The notes beneath the pieces are model-generated. The model did no database searches. It was not told the origin of the DNA and saw only the letters and a program-made list of their open reading frames with translations. A program made the position numbers and the translations under genes. 64,000 nucleotides of DNA from Paratrimastix pyriformis (taxonomy: Eukaryota > Preaxostyla > Paratrimastigidae): positions 62,001-126,000 of the forward strand of contig JAPMOS010000025.1 in the NCBI GenBank assembly GCA_027972325.1, written 5' to 3'. Each line of letters begins with the position of its first letter. Within the stretch, counting starts at the first letter, position 1. Positions 10,459 through 19,900 of this stretch are shown piece after piece.

Positions 10459-10987
10459 CAGGGCACGAACAAGAGGCAGACTGGGGGCGGGGCGGACCAA
10501 AATGGAACCGGGAGGCCCGCCATGTATAATGCCTACAAAGTGGGGGGGAGGGGGGGGGGGAGGGGGAGAGGGCAGATGGCATTGGTGAACGGGTAGGAGC
10601 AGGTGGGGGCAAGGGCAGGGGAACGCATCAGGGATGGTGTGGACTGTAAGCTCGCACATTTGCCGACCCGCCCACGCATGAGCCGAGTGAGCCAGAGGTA
10701 AGAGGAGCTCCGGGCGTGTTGATGTGGGAAGTTGTTATGTTTGTCGCGGCACATTGGAAAGCGCCGTGACACCTCAGACTTCCGGTGGTGGTGATTGTGA
10801 TTTGGGGGGGCGGCGCAAGGGCAGGGGCCGAGAAAGACGGACCGTCGACTGGGAAACCTGCGCATCGACAGGGAAGGCGGCCAGGAGGAGCAGCCGAGGA
10901 CGCCTGCGGAAAGAACGAGCAGGAACCAAGATCATGAGCGGGAGGTTGGGAAGGCCAGGAAGGGCACGCAGAGGGGGCCGTGTGCGA

Positions 10988-11069
10988 ATGTCAGCTGGTA
11001 GTGCATGTTGAATTGAGGATCGTCACTGGAAGTCAGTCCAGAGGTGTATAAATTCGTTATCATCACCCA
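10988..11069 (-). ncRNA. C/D box snoRNA, family A, copy 6
   Basis: C box at 11059-11066, D box at 10991-10994. It carries the same D' region change as copy 3. The interval to the next snoRNA (10459-10987) is about twice the usual spacing. Confidence 0.92.
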
Positions 11070-11242
11070 TTCGCACAGGACAACGGACAGCCGGCGAGGA
11101 GGACGGACCAAAGAGTGGCGAGGGTCGGCGGTGAGGCCGTTCGTCGACTGCGTGGGAACCGCCACCTGGAGGGGAAGAAGAAGATGAGGTGAGGACGAGG
11201 GAAAGGAGAGAGCGGGAAGGCGAGGGAAAAGGGGGGGCACCA

Positions 11243-11324
11243 GAGTCAGCTGGTAGTGCATGTTGAATTGAGGATCGTCACTGGGGTTCAGTCCAGAGGT
11301 GTATAAATTCGTTATCATCACACG
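11243..11324 (-). ncRNA. C/D box snoRNA, family A, copy 7
   Basis: C box at 11314-11321, D box at 11246-11249. The plus-strand sequence after the C box (GGAAGTGGACCAAGACAAGC) is also found after the copy at 8190. Confidence 0.92.
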
Positions 11325-11640
11325 GTGCCCCGGCGGAAGTGGACCAAGACAAGCAGCAGAAGTACCCACAGACCATGGCATGATCAGTCCGCTTCATGGC
11401 AACGCCGCCGGAGGGGGCACAACGGGGAAACGAGGACAATGGGCGGGGAAAGAACGCCGACGCGGGAGGGGGCGGCGGTTGAGGGGGAGGGCTCATATCA
11501 ATCGGGCGAGTCGAGCCCGTGATTTCATCGTATAAATCAAGAAGCGCGCAGCAAGGGTCCTGGAGGGACAGAGAAAGGCGGGTGGGGTGAGCAAAGGGGC
11601 AGGGAACCCGAGAGGTGGTACACAACCCAGGCGAAGGGGA

Positions 11641-11719
11641 TCCCTCAGAGATCTTGGTGGTTGCACAAAAGGTGTCACCATAAAGTGGTCTGAGTAGCAA
11701 ATGCAATGCATCAGCGGGA
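11641..11719 (-). ncRNA. C/D box snoRNA, family B, copy 3
   Basis: C box at 11708-11715, D box at 11645-11648. It has the same guides as copy 1. Confidence 0.92.
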
Positions 11720-11931
11720 TGGCGGGAGGAAAGGAAGGGGGGATGCGCAAGAGATGCAGACCGCAGAGGAGGAGCCAGCCCAGGCCAGGAACGTCGGTCC
11801 TCCCTCGACCGACGGCAGGCGGAACCGTGTGCTGTCACAGGGACGGGCCTGGTGGCAGAGAGCGAAAGTGGGGGAGGAGGACAGTGAGGGACGGCAGGGC
11901 AAGGGGACGCATTTCAGGGGAGGCACCAAAG

Positions 11932-12009
11932 TCCCTCAGCTCTTGGTGGTTGCAAAAAGGGTGTCACCATAAAGGGGTCTGAGTAGCATAATGCAATACA
12001 TCATCGGGA
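11932..12009 (-). ncRNA. C/D box snoRNA, family B variant, copy 4
   Basis: C box GATGATGT at 11998-12005, D box at 11936-11939. It forms a B'-B pair with the copy at 11641, just as 8742 does with 8469. Confidence 0.88.
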
Positions 12010-12201
12010 GGGGGGCACAGCAAGACGAAGAAGGGCAAAGGGGGCAGACCACCGAGGGGAAGGTCAACAAACACGATGGCGCAGGGCTGGCGCTGAGGTC
12101 TTCTCCCAACGGGACGCCTGGAGGAAGGAGGAGTAAGGAGAAAGCGATGAGCAACAAGCCGGGACGACCGTCCGGTCGAGAGGGACGGCCACGACAAGAG
12201 C

Positions 12202-12297
12202 GAATTCAGAAAGGCATATTCCATCTCACGTCGCCCCGCGGTGGTTTAGGCCGCGAGGGATCCGAAGGTGTCCTAAGAAATGCAGGTCATCACGTGT
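12202..12297 (-). ncRNA. C/D box snoRNA, family C, copy 2
   Basis: C box at 12286-12293, D box at 12206-12209. The 15 bases outside the C box (TGTGCCCTCGTCCAG on the plus strand) are identical to those at 21808 and differ from the other two family C copies. Confidence 0.9.
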
Positions 12298-12496
12298 GCC
12301 CTCGTCCAGCCGTCCAGTCCAGCCCAAACACGCAGGCACAGTGCAATGAACGGACCATCGCTGCCAGGACCAAGGACCAAGGACCGGGGGGCATCGGGCC
12401 GGTGAGAAGGGCCGACCGCTGCATCGAGAGCAAGTGGGAAGGGAAGGAAGGTGAGGCGGGGACGGGCAAGGAAGGTCCGGACAGGCAAGGAGAGGC

Positions 12497-12572
12497 AGGA
12501 TCAGTCTCGCTATTTCTCGTCAGCGGGTGGTCTGACGGTAATTCCATGGTTTTGCGTAGATGCATCACATCG
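12497..12572 (-). ncRNA. C/D box snoRNA, family I, copy 2
   Basis: C box at 12561-12568, D box at 12501-12504. The guide reads CCATGGAATTACC as in the other copies. Confidence 0.92.
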
Positions 12573-12773
12573 CAACAGCAGGGGGGCAATGCAATGGCCC
12601 CAAAGGGCACAGACCGAGTGCTCGGGGGCAGCGGCGCCGGCGGACAGGCAGCGAGGAACCAACAGATGCGAGCCTGCAGGGGCGAGAGCAGAGACGAGGA
12701 CAAGCAGCGGTCAGGACGGGGACAAGCGGTGACCAGGCGGTGGGGGGGGCATGAGTGGGTTGGAGGTTTGAGG

Positions 12774-12850
12774 GTGCATCAGAAATCAACGTTGAAATCA
12801 GGGATCATCCAATGTAGATAAGGATAGATGGTTGAAAGCTCATCACACGC
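12774..12850 (-). ncRNA. C/D box snoRNA, family L, copy 1
   Basis: C box GTGATGAG at 12839-12846, D' in CCCTGATT, D box CTGA at 12779-12782, GTG/CAC terminal stem. I could not place its guide targets with confidence. Confidence 0.9.
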
Positions 12851-13018
12851 CCCAACAACGGACAGGAGGGGCAGCGCAAACGACGGACCCATGCAGCAGC
12901 GGGGCCGGAGAGGCCAAGGGGGGCGTGGGATCCTGGGGCTGCACCTACGGGAGGGCAGAGAGGTTGGAAGGTGAGCAGGAGGTCGGAGGTCGGGGCAACG
13001 GGGGAAGTGAGGGAGGGG

Positions 13019-13107
13019 TCTCTCAGCGAGCTGGGTATATGGTTGGTCAGCAGCCCCCCGAAGGAGTCAGCCAATGAACGTGAGCGCTATGTTTCTCATC
13101 GTCGAGC
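13019..13107 (-). ncRNA. C/D box snoRNA, family K, copy 1
   Basis: C box ACGATGA at 13096-13103, D' in GGCTGACTCC, C' CTGCTGA, D box CTGA at 13023-13026. The D' target contains GAACGTGAGC and the D target GAGCTGGGT. Both are parts of the contiguous large-subunit segment GAACGUGAGCUGGGUUUAG. The D guide points to the equivalent of yeast 25S C2948. Confidence 0.92.
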
Positions 13108-13213
13108 CCCATCCCAGGCGGCACGGGGAGGATGGGAGGACAGACCAAGAGCAGAGCCGGTGCGGCCACACCGTTCCGAGGAGCACGAGAACAGGGGGAA
13201 ACTGGGGGGAAGA

Positions 13214-13383
13214 CTATAATGCTCGCGCAGGTAGTCTCGGAAAGAGATGAAGAGGGTCTGCCCCAGCGCATCGGGCACCCGGTGCACCCCGATCGAGTCC
13301 AGTGCCCGGACGAAGCGCATGATGTTATACTGGGCCGTGACGATGTCGTAGCCCTTGGTGGGGTCCATGTCCCGGTAGGCGAC
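13214..13383 (-). pseudogene. Isolated coding-looking exon of unknown origin
   Basis: After an acceptor-like CTGCAG at 13384-13389, the minus strand encodes about 55 residues of normal protein composition (VAYRDMDPTKGYDIV to FISFRDYLREH). This is unlike the low-complexity non-coding surroundings. No adjacent coding exon continues it. It lies between snoRNA copies J (13488) and K (13019), where the upstream array copy has coiled-coil exon 4 (23865-23155), but it is not similar to that exon. It could be a relic exon, an exon of an unrecognised gene, or a captured fragment. I do not recognise the family. Confidence 0.4.
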
Positions 13384-13487
13384 CTGCAGCGCGTAGTGCG
13401 GGTTGGTCGCGGGCGGGGCCGGGACGGGGGAGGGAGGGAGGGATGAGCACACGAAAAAAGGGCAGAAGGGCGCAGGGAAGGGGGTTA

Positions 13488-13565
13488 TTGCTCAGGCACA
13501 CAGTCGCAGCACGGGTTTGTTCTCAGAGAGATTCCCAGTTGTGTCATTGAGTAACATCATCGCAA
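13488..13565 (-). ncRNA. C/D box snoRNA, family J, copy 1
   Basis: C box GATGATG at 13554-13561, D' in CTCTGAGA, D box CTGA at 13492-13495. The D' target contains GAGATTCCCA, present in the large-subunit segment ACGAGAUUCCCACUGUCC. The 3' flank GGGGGTTATTGCTCAGG resembles the copy at 23941, not the one at 15368. Confidence 0.92.
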
Positions 13566-13742
13566 GTGGAACCCGGGAGCAGCCGGCCAGCAGAACCCCG
13601 GCGACAGACCAAGCAGGAACCGACGGGCAGAGGCGCGCCGCAAAGGGAGCGGCCGGCCACGAGGAGGCGCACTGCAAAGCGAGGAGATTTGCGGTGAGCA
13701 CGGAGAAGGAACCTCGCTCAAGGGGGGCGCGGAGGAGGGAGG

Positions 13743-13824
13743 AGCCTCAGTGTTCCATGTATTGGTGGTATGGCGGTTGTTCAGCAGGGGGTTCAGATAG
13801 CAAATATGGAGGATCATCACCGGC
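13743..13824 (-). ncRNA. C/D box snoRNA, family H, copy 2
   Basis: C box at 13813-13820, D box at 13747-13750. It shares a flanking GGCGCGGAGGA stretch with copy 1. The D guide target contains GTTCCATGT, close to the large-subunit GGUUCCAUGUGAACAG. Confidence 0.9.
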
Positions 13825-14007
13825 CGTGAGGGCTGGGGCAGCAGCAACAACCAATCACGAGGCGCGCCAGACCATCAGAGAAAGGGCCAGGCCAAAGTGC
13901 AACATCGCTCGCTCGGGCGGTTCCACTGGAGGGAGAAGGAGAAGGGAGGACGTGAGTGGCCTGCAAGGCGCGCGCGGGTCTGACGAAGTGGTTGGCGGAG
14001 GTTCAGC

Positions 14008-14094
14008 AAGGTCAGTCGTAAGGTGGAACGTCATCGGGGCGCTCAGGTACAACAGGGATGCGTGTTCGTGACACGACTTGTGGTCATCACGTGC
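14008..14094 (-). ncRNA. C/D box snoRNA, family E, copy 2
   Basis: C box at 14083-14090, D box at 14012-14015. The D' guide target contains ACAACAGGGAT, shared with family F; the core ACAGGGAUA occurs in the large-subunit peptidyl-transferase region. Confidence 0.92.
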
Positions 14095-14301
14095 TGATGG
14101 CAGGGCAGCGCGGTCATCGCCAGGCGGCGGCAGACCTGGCAGACGGCGCAGCAGGGACGCAGCCCATCGGACGGGCGGCGGGGTCTGACAGCCCGATGAC
14201 GCGTCTGTGGGGAAAGCGAGTGGGCAGGGGAGGCCAGACAATGGAATGAGGATTTTGTGGGAAGAGCGAAGGGCGCCCTCGGAAAGGTCGGTGTGACGGC
14301 G

Positions 14302-14382
14302 TGCCTCAGGATACTCTCATTGTTCGTTTGTTCCGCACGGTGAATCTCAGACAAATGCCTCGTGTGGTTCAGCATCGGCAAG
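14302..14382 (-). ncRNA. C/D box snoRNA, family G, copy 2
   Basis: D box at 14306-14309, degenerate C box at 14371-14378, same guide as copy 1 with one internal A/G change. Confidence 0.8.
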
Positions 14383-14549
14383 TCGCACACCCAACCAGTC
14401 GAAAGGGCGGCCAGCAGACCAGGACAAGGCGGCGCACGACTCGGCTCGGCAGACACGGCGCCCCTGAGGGAAGAAGTGGAGAGGGAGAAGAGGCGATGAA
14501 GAACCACAACGCAACACAACTGTGGCACAACGGGCGCCGAGGGAGGGCA

Positions 14550-14639
14550 GGGGTCAGAGAAGACAAATCGACAGATGGCCCAGTGGGAAACCGGGCCTCC
14601 GAAGTCGGCAAATTATTAATGAGCATGCTCATCACGCCA
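14550..14639 (-). ncRNA. Candidate C/D box snoRNA, family M (single copy)
   Basis: A perfect C box GTGATGAG (complement of 14628-14635) lies at the regular array spacing. The best D box is CTGA at 14554-14557 (in TCTCTGACC), giving about 90 nt. No second copy helps to confirm its ends, and D'/C' boxes are unclear. Confidence 0.6.
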
Positions 14640-14832
14640 AGCCCGCCTTGCAGGAAGCCAGCCAAAGATCACCACCCCGACAGACCAGCACCGGATCCAG
14701 GGGGGTCCCGATCGGGCCAGAGCAATCCGCGGCCGGGGCCGCCGGCTGGAATCGAAGGAAAGGAAGGAAGAGAGGCGAGGGTGAGCGTCAGGAAGGGGTG
14801 TCGAGAGGCCCAGGGAAGGCCACGACAAAAGC

Positions 14833-14928
14833 GAATTCAGAAAGGCATATTCCATCTCACATCGCCCCGCGGTGGTTTAGGCCGCGAGGGATCCGAAGGT
14901 GTCCTAAGAAATGCAGGTCATCACGTGC
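14833..14928 (-). ncRNA. C/D box snoRNA, family C, copy 3
   Basis: C box at 14917-14924, D box at 14837-14840. It has an A in place of G in the CTCACRTCGCC segment, as at 21716. Confidence 0.9.
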
Positions 14929-15121
14929 TGCCCCCAACCAGGCAGGCCCCCCCAAGGTCAAGGTCAGGGTGATCAGACCAAAAGCAGCGGGCGGCCATCC
15001 ACGCTCGGGAGCCAGGCGGCTGGGAGGTGGCCAGGCTGCGGGGCGAGGAATGGGAGATTGGGAGATGGAATGAAGGTTTGGGAGTGCTGGGCGGGCGAAA
15101 GAAGGGGCGCGAGGGGAAGGC

Positions 15122-15197
15122 AGGATCAGTCTCGCTATTTCTCGTCAGCGGGTTGTCTGACGGTAATTCCATGGGTTTGCGTAGATGCATCACATCG
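15122..15197 (-). ncRNA. C/D box snoRNA, family I, copy 3
   Basis: C box at 15186-15193, D box at 15126-15129. One base differs between D' and C'. Confidence 0.92.
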
Positions 15198-15367
15198 CAA
15201 AGACAGGGGCAGGAGGGGCGGGAGAGCAGAGGAGCCACGGACCAGGCACGGAGCAGGCACGGAGCAGGGGGGCCGCGTACAGGTCGGCGGCCAAGCCGGA
15301 GGACTGGAGGAGGAGGGCAAAGGAGCGGCGAAGAGGAAAAAGGGTGCGGCGGGGCGAGGGGACGAGG

Positions 15368-15445
15368 GGGCTCAGGCACACAGTCGCAGCACGGGTTTGT
15401 TCTCAGAGAGATTCCCAGTTGTGTCATTGAGTAACATCATCGCAA
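15368..15445 (-). ncRNA. C/D box snoRNA, family J, copy 2
   Basis: C box at 15434-15441, D box at 15372-15375. The core is identical to copy 1 but the flanks are unrelated. It interrupts the collinear order as an extra insertion. Confidence 0.92.
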
Positions 15446-15871
15446 GTGGCGCCAGGTGCAGGGCAGGGCAGCCAGGCAGACCTTGTCAGCAAAGGGGCCA
15501 CCCGAGTGCCGAACGATCGGGCGGCGTGACCAGCCAACCAACCCCGCCCTTCCCCCCCACCCCCCGTGCGTGCCGGTGGATCAGGAAGCAACGAATCCTG
15601 TTGCCGAACCAGCGGCCATGAACGGCCAGCAGCGGAAGCGGAGGCGGCACCCCCCCTGGTGGGGGCAGAACAACAAACGGGAGCCCAACCACCCGAGGGG
15701 ACCAGCCACCACGACAAGGAAAAGGCACCGAGCACGACAAGCACTCGACAGCATCCCCCAAATAGGGTCGGGGGCCTGCAGAGGAGAAACAGAGGAGGAA
15801 CCAGAGGAGGGGGAATGAGCGCCGCGCAGGGGGAGCACAAGACAAGCGGTGGGTACGCAAAGGGTGCAACC

Positions 15872-15958
15872 AGAGTCAGTCGTAAGGTGGAACGTCATCG
15901 GGGCGCTCAGGTACAACAGGGATGCGTGTTCGTGACACGACTTGTGGTCATCACATTG
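15872..15958 (-). ncRNA. C/D box snoRNA, family E, copy 3
   Basis: C box at 15947-15954, D box at 15876-15879. Confidence 0.92.
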
Positions 15959-16142
15959 GTTACGGTGGAGGAGGCAGGGGGCTCGCGAGGGGATGCAGAC
16001 CAGGAAAGGGGCAGCGGCGCGCGGGAAGGGACAGCCAACAAGGCACCAGGCGAGGCTCAGATCTGCAGGAAGAAGGGGAAGCGAGGGCGTGAGAATGGCA
16101 GGCAGAGAGTCCGGCGCGAAGGAGTGCAGCAAGAGGTGAGTG

Positions 16143-16227
16143 AGGCTCAGGGTTGCACAGTGATTCCGGATGGCAGTGTTCTCTCGTCAGGGGTCAGAAG
16201 AGGGAGCACCGGTTTTCATCAGGGCCG
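16143..16227 (-). ncRNA. C/D box snoRNA, family D, copy 3
   Basis: C box at 16216-16223, D box at 16147-16150. A GTCCGCC donor about 30 nt upstream of the C box closes an exon of about 75 nt that starts after CACCTCAG. Confidence 0.92.
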
Positions 16228-16404
16228 AGGGGAGGTGGGGTTGCGGGCAGCCAGGGGCGGACCAAAGCCTCGCGTGGGCCTCGGCACTCAGGTCGACGGA
16301 GGTGCACCAAGCCAGGCAACGGGGCTGAGGTGATCAGCGGAAGAGAAATGAGCGGTGAGTTGGGCCGGAACAGGCAGGGACGGAGGAGCACGAGATGTGA
16401 AGGA

Positions 16405-16483
16405 TCCCTCAGAGATCTTGGTGGTTGCACAAAAGGTGTCACCATAAAGTGGTCTGAGTAGCAAATGCAATGCATCAGCGGGA
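16405..16483 (-). ncRNA. C/D box snoRNA, family B, copy 5
   Basis: C box at 16472-16479, D box at 16409-16412. It is the first snoRNA after the coiled-coil stop codon. Its GTCTGCC donor near 16530 marks the end of the long exon that holds the stop. Confidence 0.92.
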
Positions 16484-16958
16484 TGGCAGAGAGGGCCAGA
16501 AATCGGGGAGCAGAGGGGGGTCGGCAGACCGAAGGCTGGGCACCATCCGAGGCACCATCCGAGAGGGACGTCGCGGTGGGGTCGTGGGGCACACCTCCCT
16601 TGGCGGCGCTGGCGGTCGGGACGGGCCAGGACGCAGGGACGCAGGACGGACACGATAAAAAGCAGCGAACGAAGGCGCAGCTCCGACGGTACAAATACAG
16701 CAGGAGCGGAGCAGAGGGGAAATGGTGGGGGGGTGGGGTGTGTAGATACAAAGCAGACAGGAAGGTGGGTGGTGGAACGTAGACAGGGGACCACAGCAGC
16801 ATCGCAGCCGCGCGGGGCGGTGGAAACATCGCACCGGGCAGGGCAGAGAGGAGGGGAGACGCAGAAGGGCGAGGAGAGAACGCACGATGCTGCCTGGTCA
16901 CCGGGCACCGGGCAAGTGGACGCGAACGGGGCGGTCATCAGGGGTCACGAAAGCCCCC

Positions 16959-19900
16959 TCATTGGGCGGGCGAGCGGGGAGACTGCACATCGACAACGAG
17001 AAAAAACGAGGAGGGAAGTGTGAGGAGCGGCAACCCAGAGCAGCACGCAGCCAGCCAGCCAGGGTGGAAGCAGGGTGGAAGCAGGGGGGACGGTTGGCTC
17101 AGTAAGTGGTCACAAGTTCGCGTCATTGGAGCGCTCAGCTACAACAGGGATATTGTGTTTACGTGCATCACGGCCGACCGTCGCTCCCCCCCGAAGATGC
17201 AATATCGAGCAATGCCAGACCAAGGCCGTGGCGCGGTTGGGGCTCCGGTTGGCCTGGCCGGCAGCGAGCTGGGTGATCTGGGCGCGGTGCGAGCTGGCCT
17301 CGGCGTCGCGCTGGTCGGTGACCCGGCTCAGGGACTGCTGCAGGAAGCGCCGCTCGTTGGTTGCTTGTTCGAGGGCCCGCTGCAGCTCGGCGTTCTTGCG
17401 GAGGAGGTCCGTCTTGGCGGCCGACTCGGCCCGGCGCTCCTCCAAGGCGGCGTTGAGCCGGTCCTGGCCCTCCTTGCGGGCCCGCTCGGCGTCGGCCTCG
17501 GCCTCGGAGAGCTGGGCCTTGAGCTGGCCGTTCTCGAGGACGAGCAGCTCCTCGCGCTTCTCCAGCTGGGCCTGCTTCTCGGCCGCCTCGGTCCGGATGC
17601 GGTCGTAGGCGACCCCCAGGTCGGCACTGGGCGAGGCCGGGGCGGTGGGGGCCCCCGAGGCGCTGACCGAGTGCATCCGCTCGGAGAGGGCCTGCTGCAG
17701 CTCGGCGTTCTGGTCCTGCAGGGCCTTGCGCTGCTGCTGGACGAGGGTCAGCAGGGCGCTGACCTGCTTGAGCTGGCTGCTGAACTGCTGGTTGCTGTCC
17801 TGCAGGCCGCGCACCTGCTTGTGGTGGGACTCCAGCAGGCCCTGCTTCTCCTCCGACAGGCGGCGCACCTGCTGGTCCAGGGACTGCTTCTCCATCTGCA
17901 GGGACAACGACACGGGCAGAAACAAGGGAGAAACAAGATGAACGGAGGTGCGAGCAGACACGGCTCGAGAGAGGGCGTGGGGAGAGAAAAAGCTCAGGGT
18001 TGCACAGTGATTCCGGATGGCAGTGTTCTCTCGTCAGGGGTCAGAAGAGGGAGCACCGGTTTTCATCAGGGCTTAAGGCTGGCCGCATGAGGGCGTCAGC
18101 CAGAAAGCGGACCTGCATCTGGCTGAGCTGGGCGCTGAGGTCGCCGAGGCGCTTGTTGAGGTCCTGCTGCTGGGCGGCCAGCTCCTGCTTCTCGGCGGCC
18201 AGCGACTGGCTGTCCTGCTGGCTCTTGGCGGCGCTCTGCTCGGCCTGGGCCCGCTGGGCCTCGTTCTGGGCGGCCAGGTTGTCCTTCTGCTGCTGGGACT
18301 CGTCCAGGGCGGCCTGCAGCTCGCCCAGGTGCTGCTGCAGCTGCTCGAACTGGGCCGCAAGCTCGCGGTTGTTCTCCTCGACCTGGCTCTTGGCCTGGTC
18401 CATCTGCTCCAGCCGCAGCAGGGCGTCCTGCTGAATGGCCTGCGCCTCGGCGGCGGCCTCGTTGGCGCGGGTGTCGGACTCGTCGGCCCGGGCGCGGGCC
18501 TGGTCCCGCTCGGCCTCCAGGGCAGCCATCTCCTTCTTGAGCGAATCCAGGCGGGCGTTGAGCATGGCCTGCTCGGTGGTGCTCTTGTCGCGGAGCAGAG
18601 TCAGCTCGCGGAGCTGCGACTGCAGGCCCTCGGTCTTCTGGTCGAACTCCTGGTTGAGCTGCCCCAGGCGGGCGTTGAGGGTGTTGTTGTCCTCCTGGAG
18701 GGTCTTCCGCTGGGCCACCAGCAGGGTGTTCATGCCCTGGATCTGCTTCAGCTGGGCACGCAGCTGGTCGACGCTGGTCTCCAGGGCCCGCTCCTTCTTC
18801 TGGCTCGACAGCTCGGCCGACTCGCGCTCGCTGGTCATGGCGCCCAGCTGGGCCTGCAGGCCCATCAGGTCGCGCCGGGTCCGGTCGAGCTCGTCCTTCT
18901 GGCGGCCGGCGTTGTCGCGCTCGTCGGCCAGGTCGTGGGTCAGCTGGTCCTTCTCGGCCGCCAGCTGGTCGCGCTCCTTGGCCAGGCCCCCAACGGCCTC
19001 CTCGCTGCTGGCCTGCAGCTCGTTGAGCTGCTCCTGGCGCTGCTGGGCCTGGGTCAGGGCCCCCTGCAGCTCGGCGTCCCGCTGGACCAGCTCCTGCTCA
19101 CGGGCCGCCAGCCGGTTGCGGAGGTCCTCGAGCTGGACGAGAAAAGACGAAAGACGAACAAAAGCGGATGAGCGACAAGCAAAATGGACACGAAAGAGCA
19201 TGAGAGGTGAGGGATCCCTCAGAGATCTTGGTGGTTGCACAAAAGGTGTCACCATAAAGGGGTCTGAGTAGCAAATGCAATGCATCAGCGGGATGGCGGG
19301 AGGGGGAAGCGGAAAGACGGTCCATCAGCATGCACACCGACCTGTGCCTCGGCCTCCTGCTGCAGGTGGGCCAGCTGCTCCTCGAGGCTCTTGGCCTTGA
19401 CGGCGGCCTCGTCGGTGCGCATGTCGGCGTGCTTGAGGTCGCTCCGCAGGCGCTGCTCCATCTCGGCCTTCTCCCGCTCGGCCAGCCGGGCCCGCTCGCG
19501 GCTCTGGGTCAGCTCCTGGTTGGCCTTCTGCAGCTCGGCCTGCAGGGTCTGGGCCGAGTCGGTCAGGTCGTGCTCGAGGGCCTTCAGCTGGTCGGCCTGC
19601 TCGTCGAGCTGGCCCTGCAGCAGGGCCTCCTTCTGCTTGGCGGCAGTGGCGGCGCTCTCGGCCTCCATCTGGGCCTGCTGCAGGGCCTCGTTCAGGGCGG
19701 CGTTGTCGTCCTGCAGCGAGCGGCGCTGGTTCTTGAGCACCTCGTAGTGCTCCTCGAGCTCCTGGTGCTCCTGGCGGAGGAGGGTGAGCTTCTCGGTGGC
19801 CGAGGCCAGCTTGGCCTCGAGGTCGTCCACGGCCCGCTTCTTGGCGTCCTCGGCCTCCTGCAGGCGCAGCTTGTAGCCCTCCATGTCGGACTTGGAGCTG

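Larger units (their letters stand above)
6100..16958 (-). other. Non-coding snoRNA host region (3' extension of the coiled-coil gene or a separate host gene)
   Basis: On the minus strand 34 C/D snoRNAs follow each other at mostly 230-300 bp spacing. In the intervals I checked, a GTCTGC, GTCCGC or GTCTGT donor lies about 40-50 nt upstream of the next C box, and pyrimidine-rich acceptor-like AGs lie about 80-120 nt after the preceding D box. This implies exons of about 60-80 nt, none of which keeps a shared reading frame. The region begins directly after the coiled-coil stop codon at 16959-16961: the last coding exon seems to continue as untranslated sequence to a GTCTGC donor near 16530. Whether one primary transcript covers both parts or a second promoter lies around 16.5-16.9 kb cannot be read from the sequence. 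Confidence 0.75.

Noticed and set aside
8190-11324. Minus-strand reading frames crossing the family A units that share conserved-looking peptides
   Set aside because: The shared peptide (VMITNLYTSGL...) is only the translation of the repeated snoRNA sequence. The frames start and stop at random outside it.
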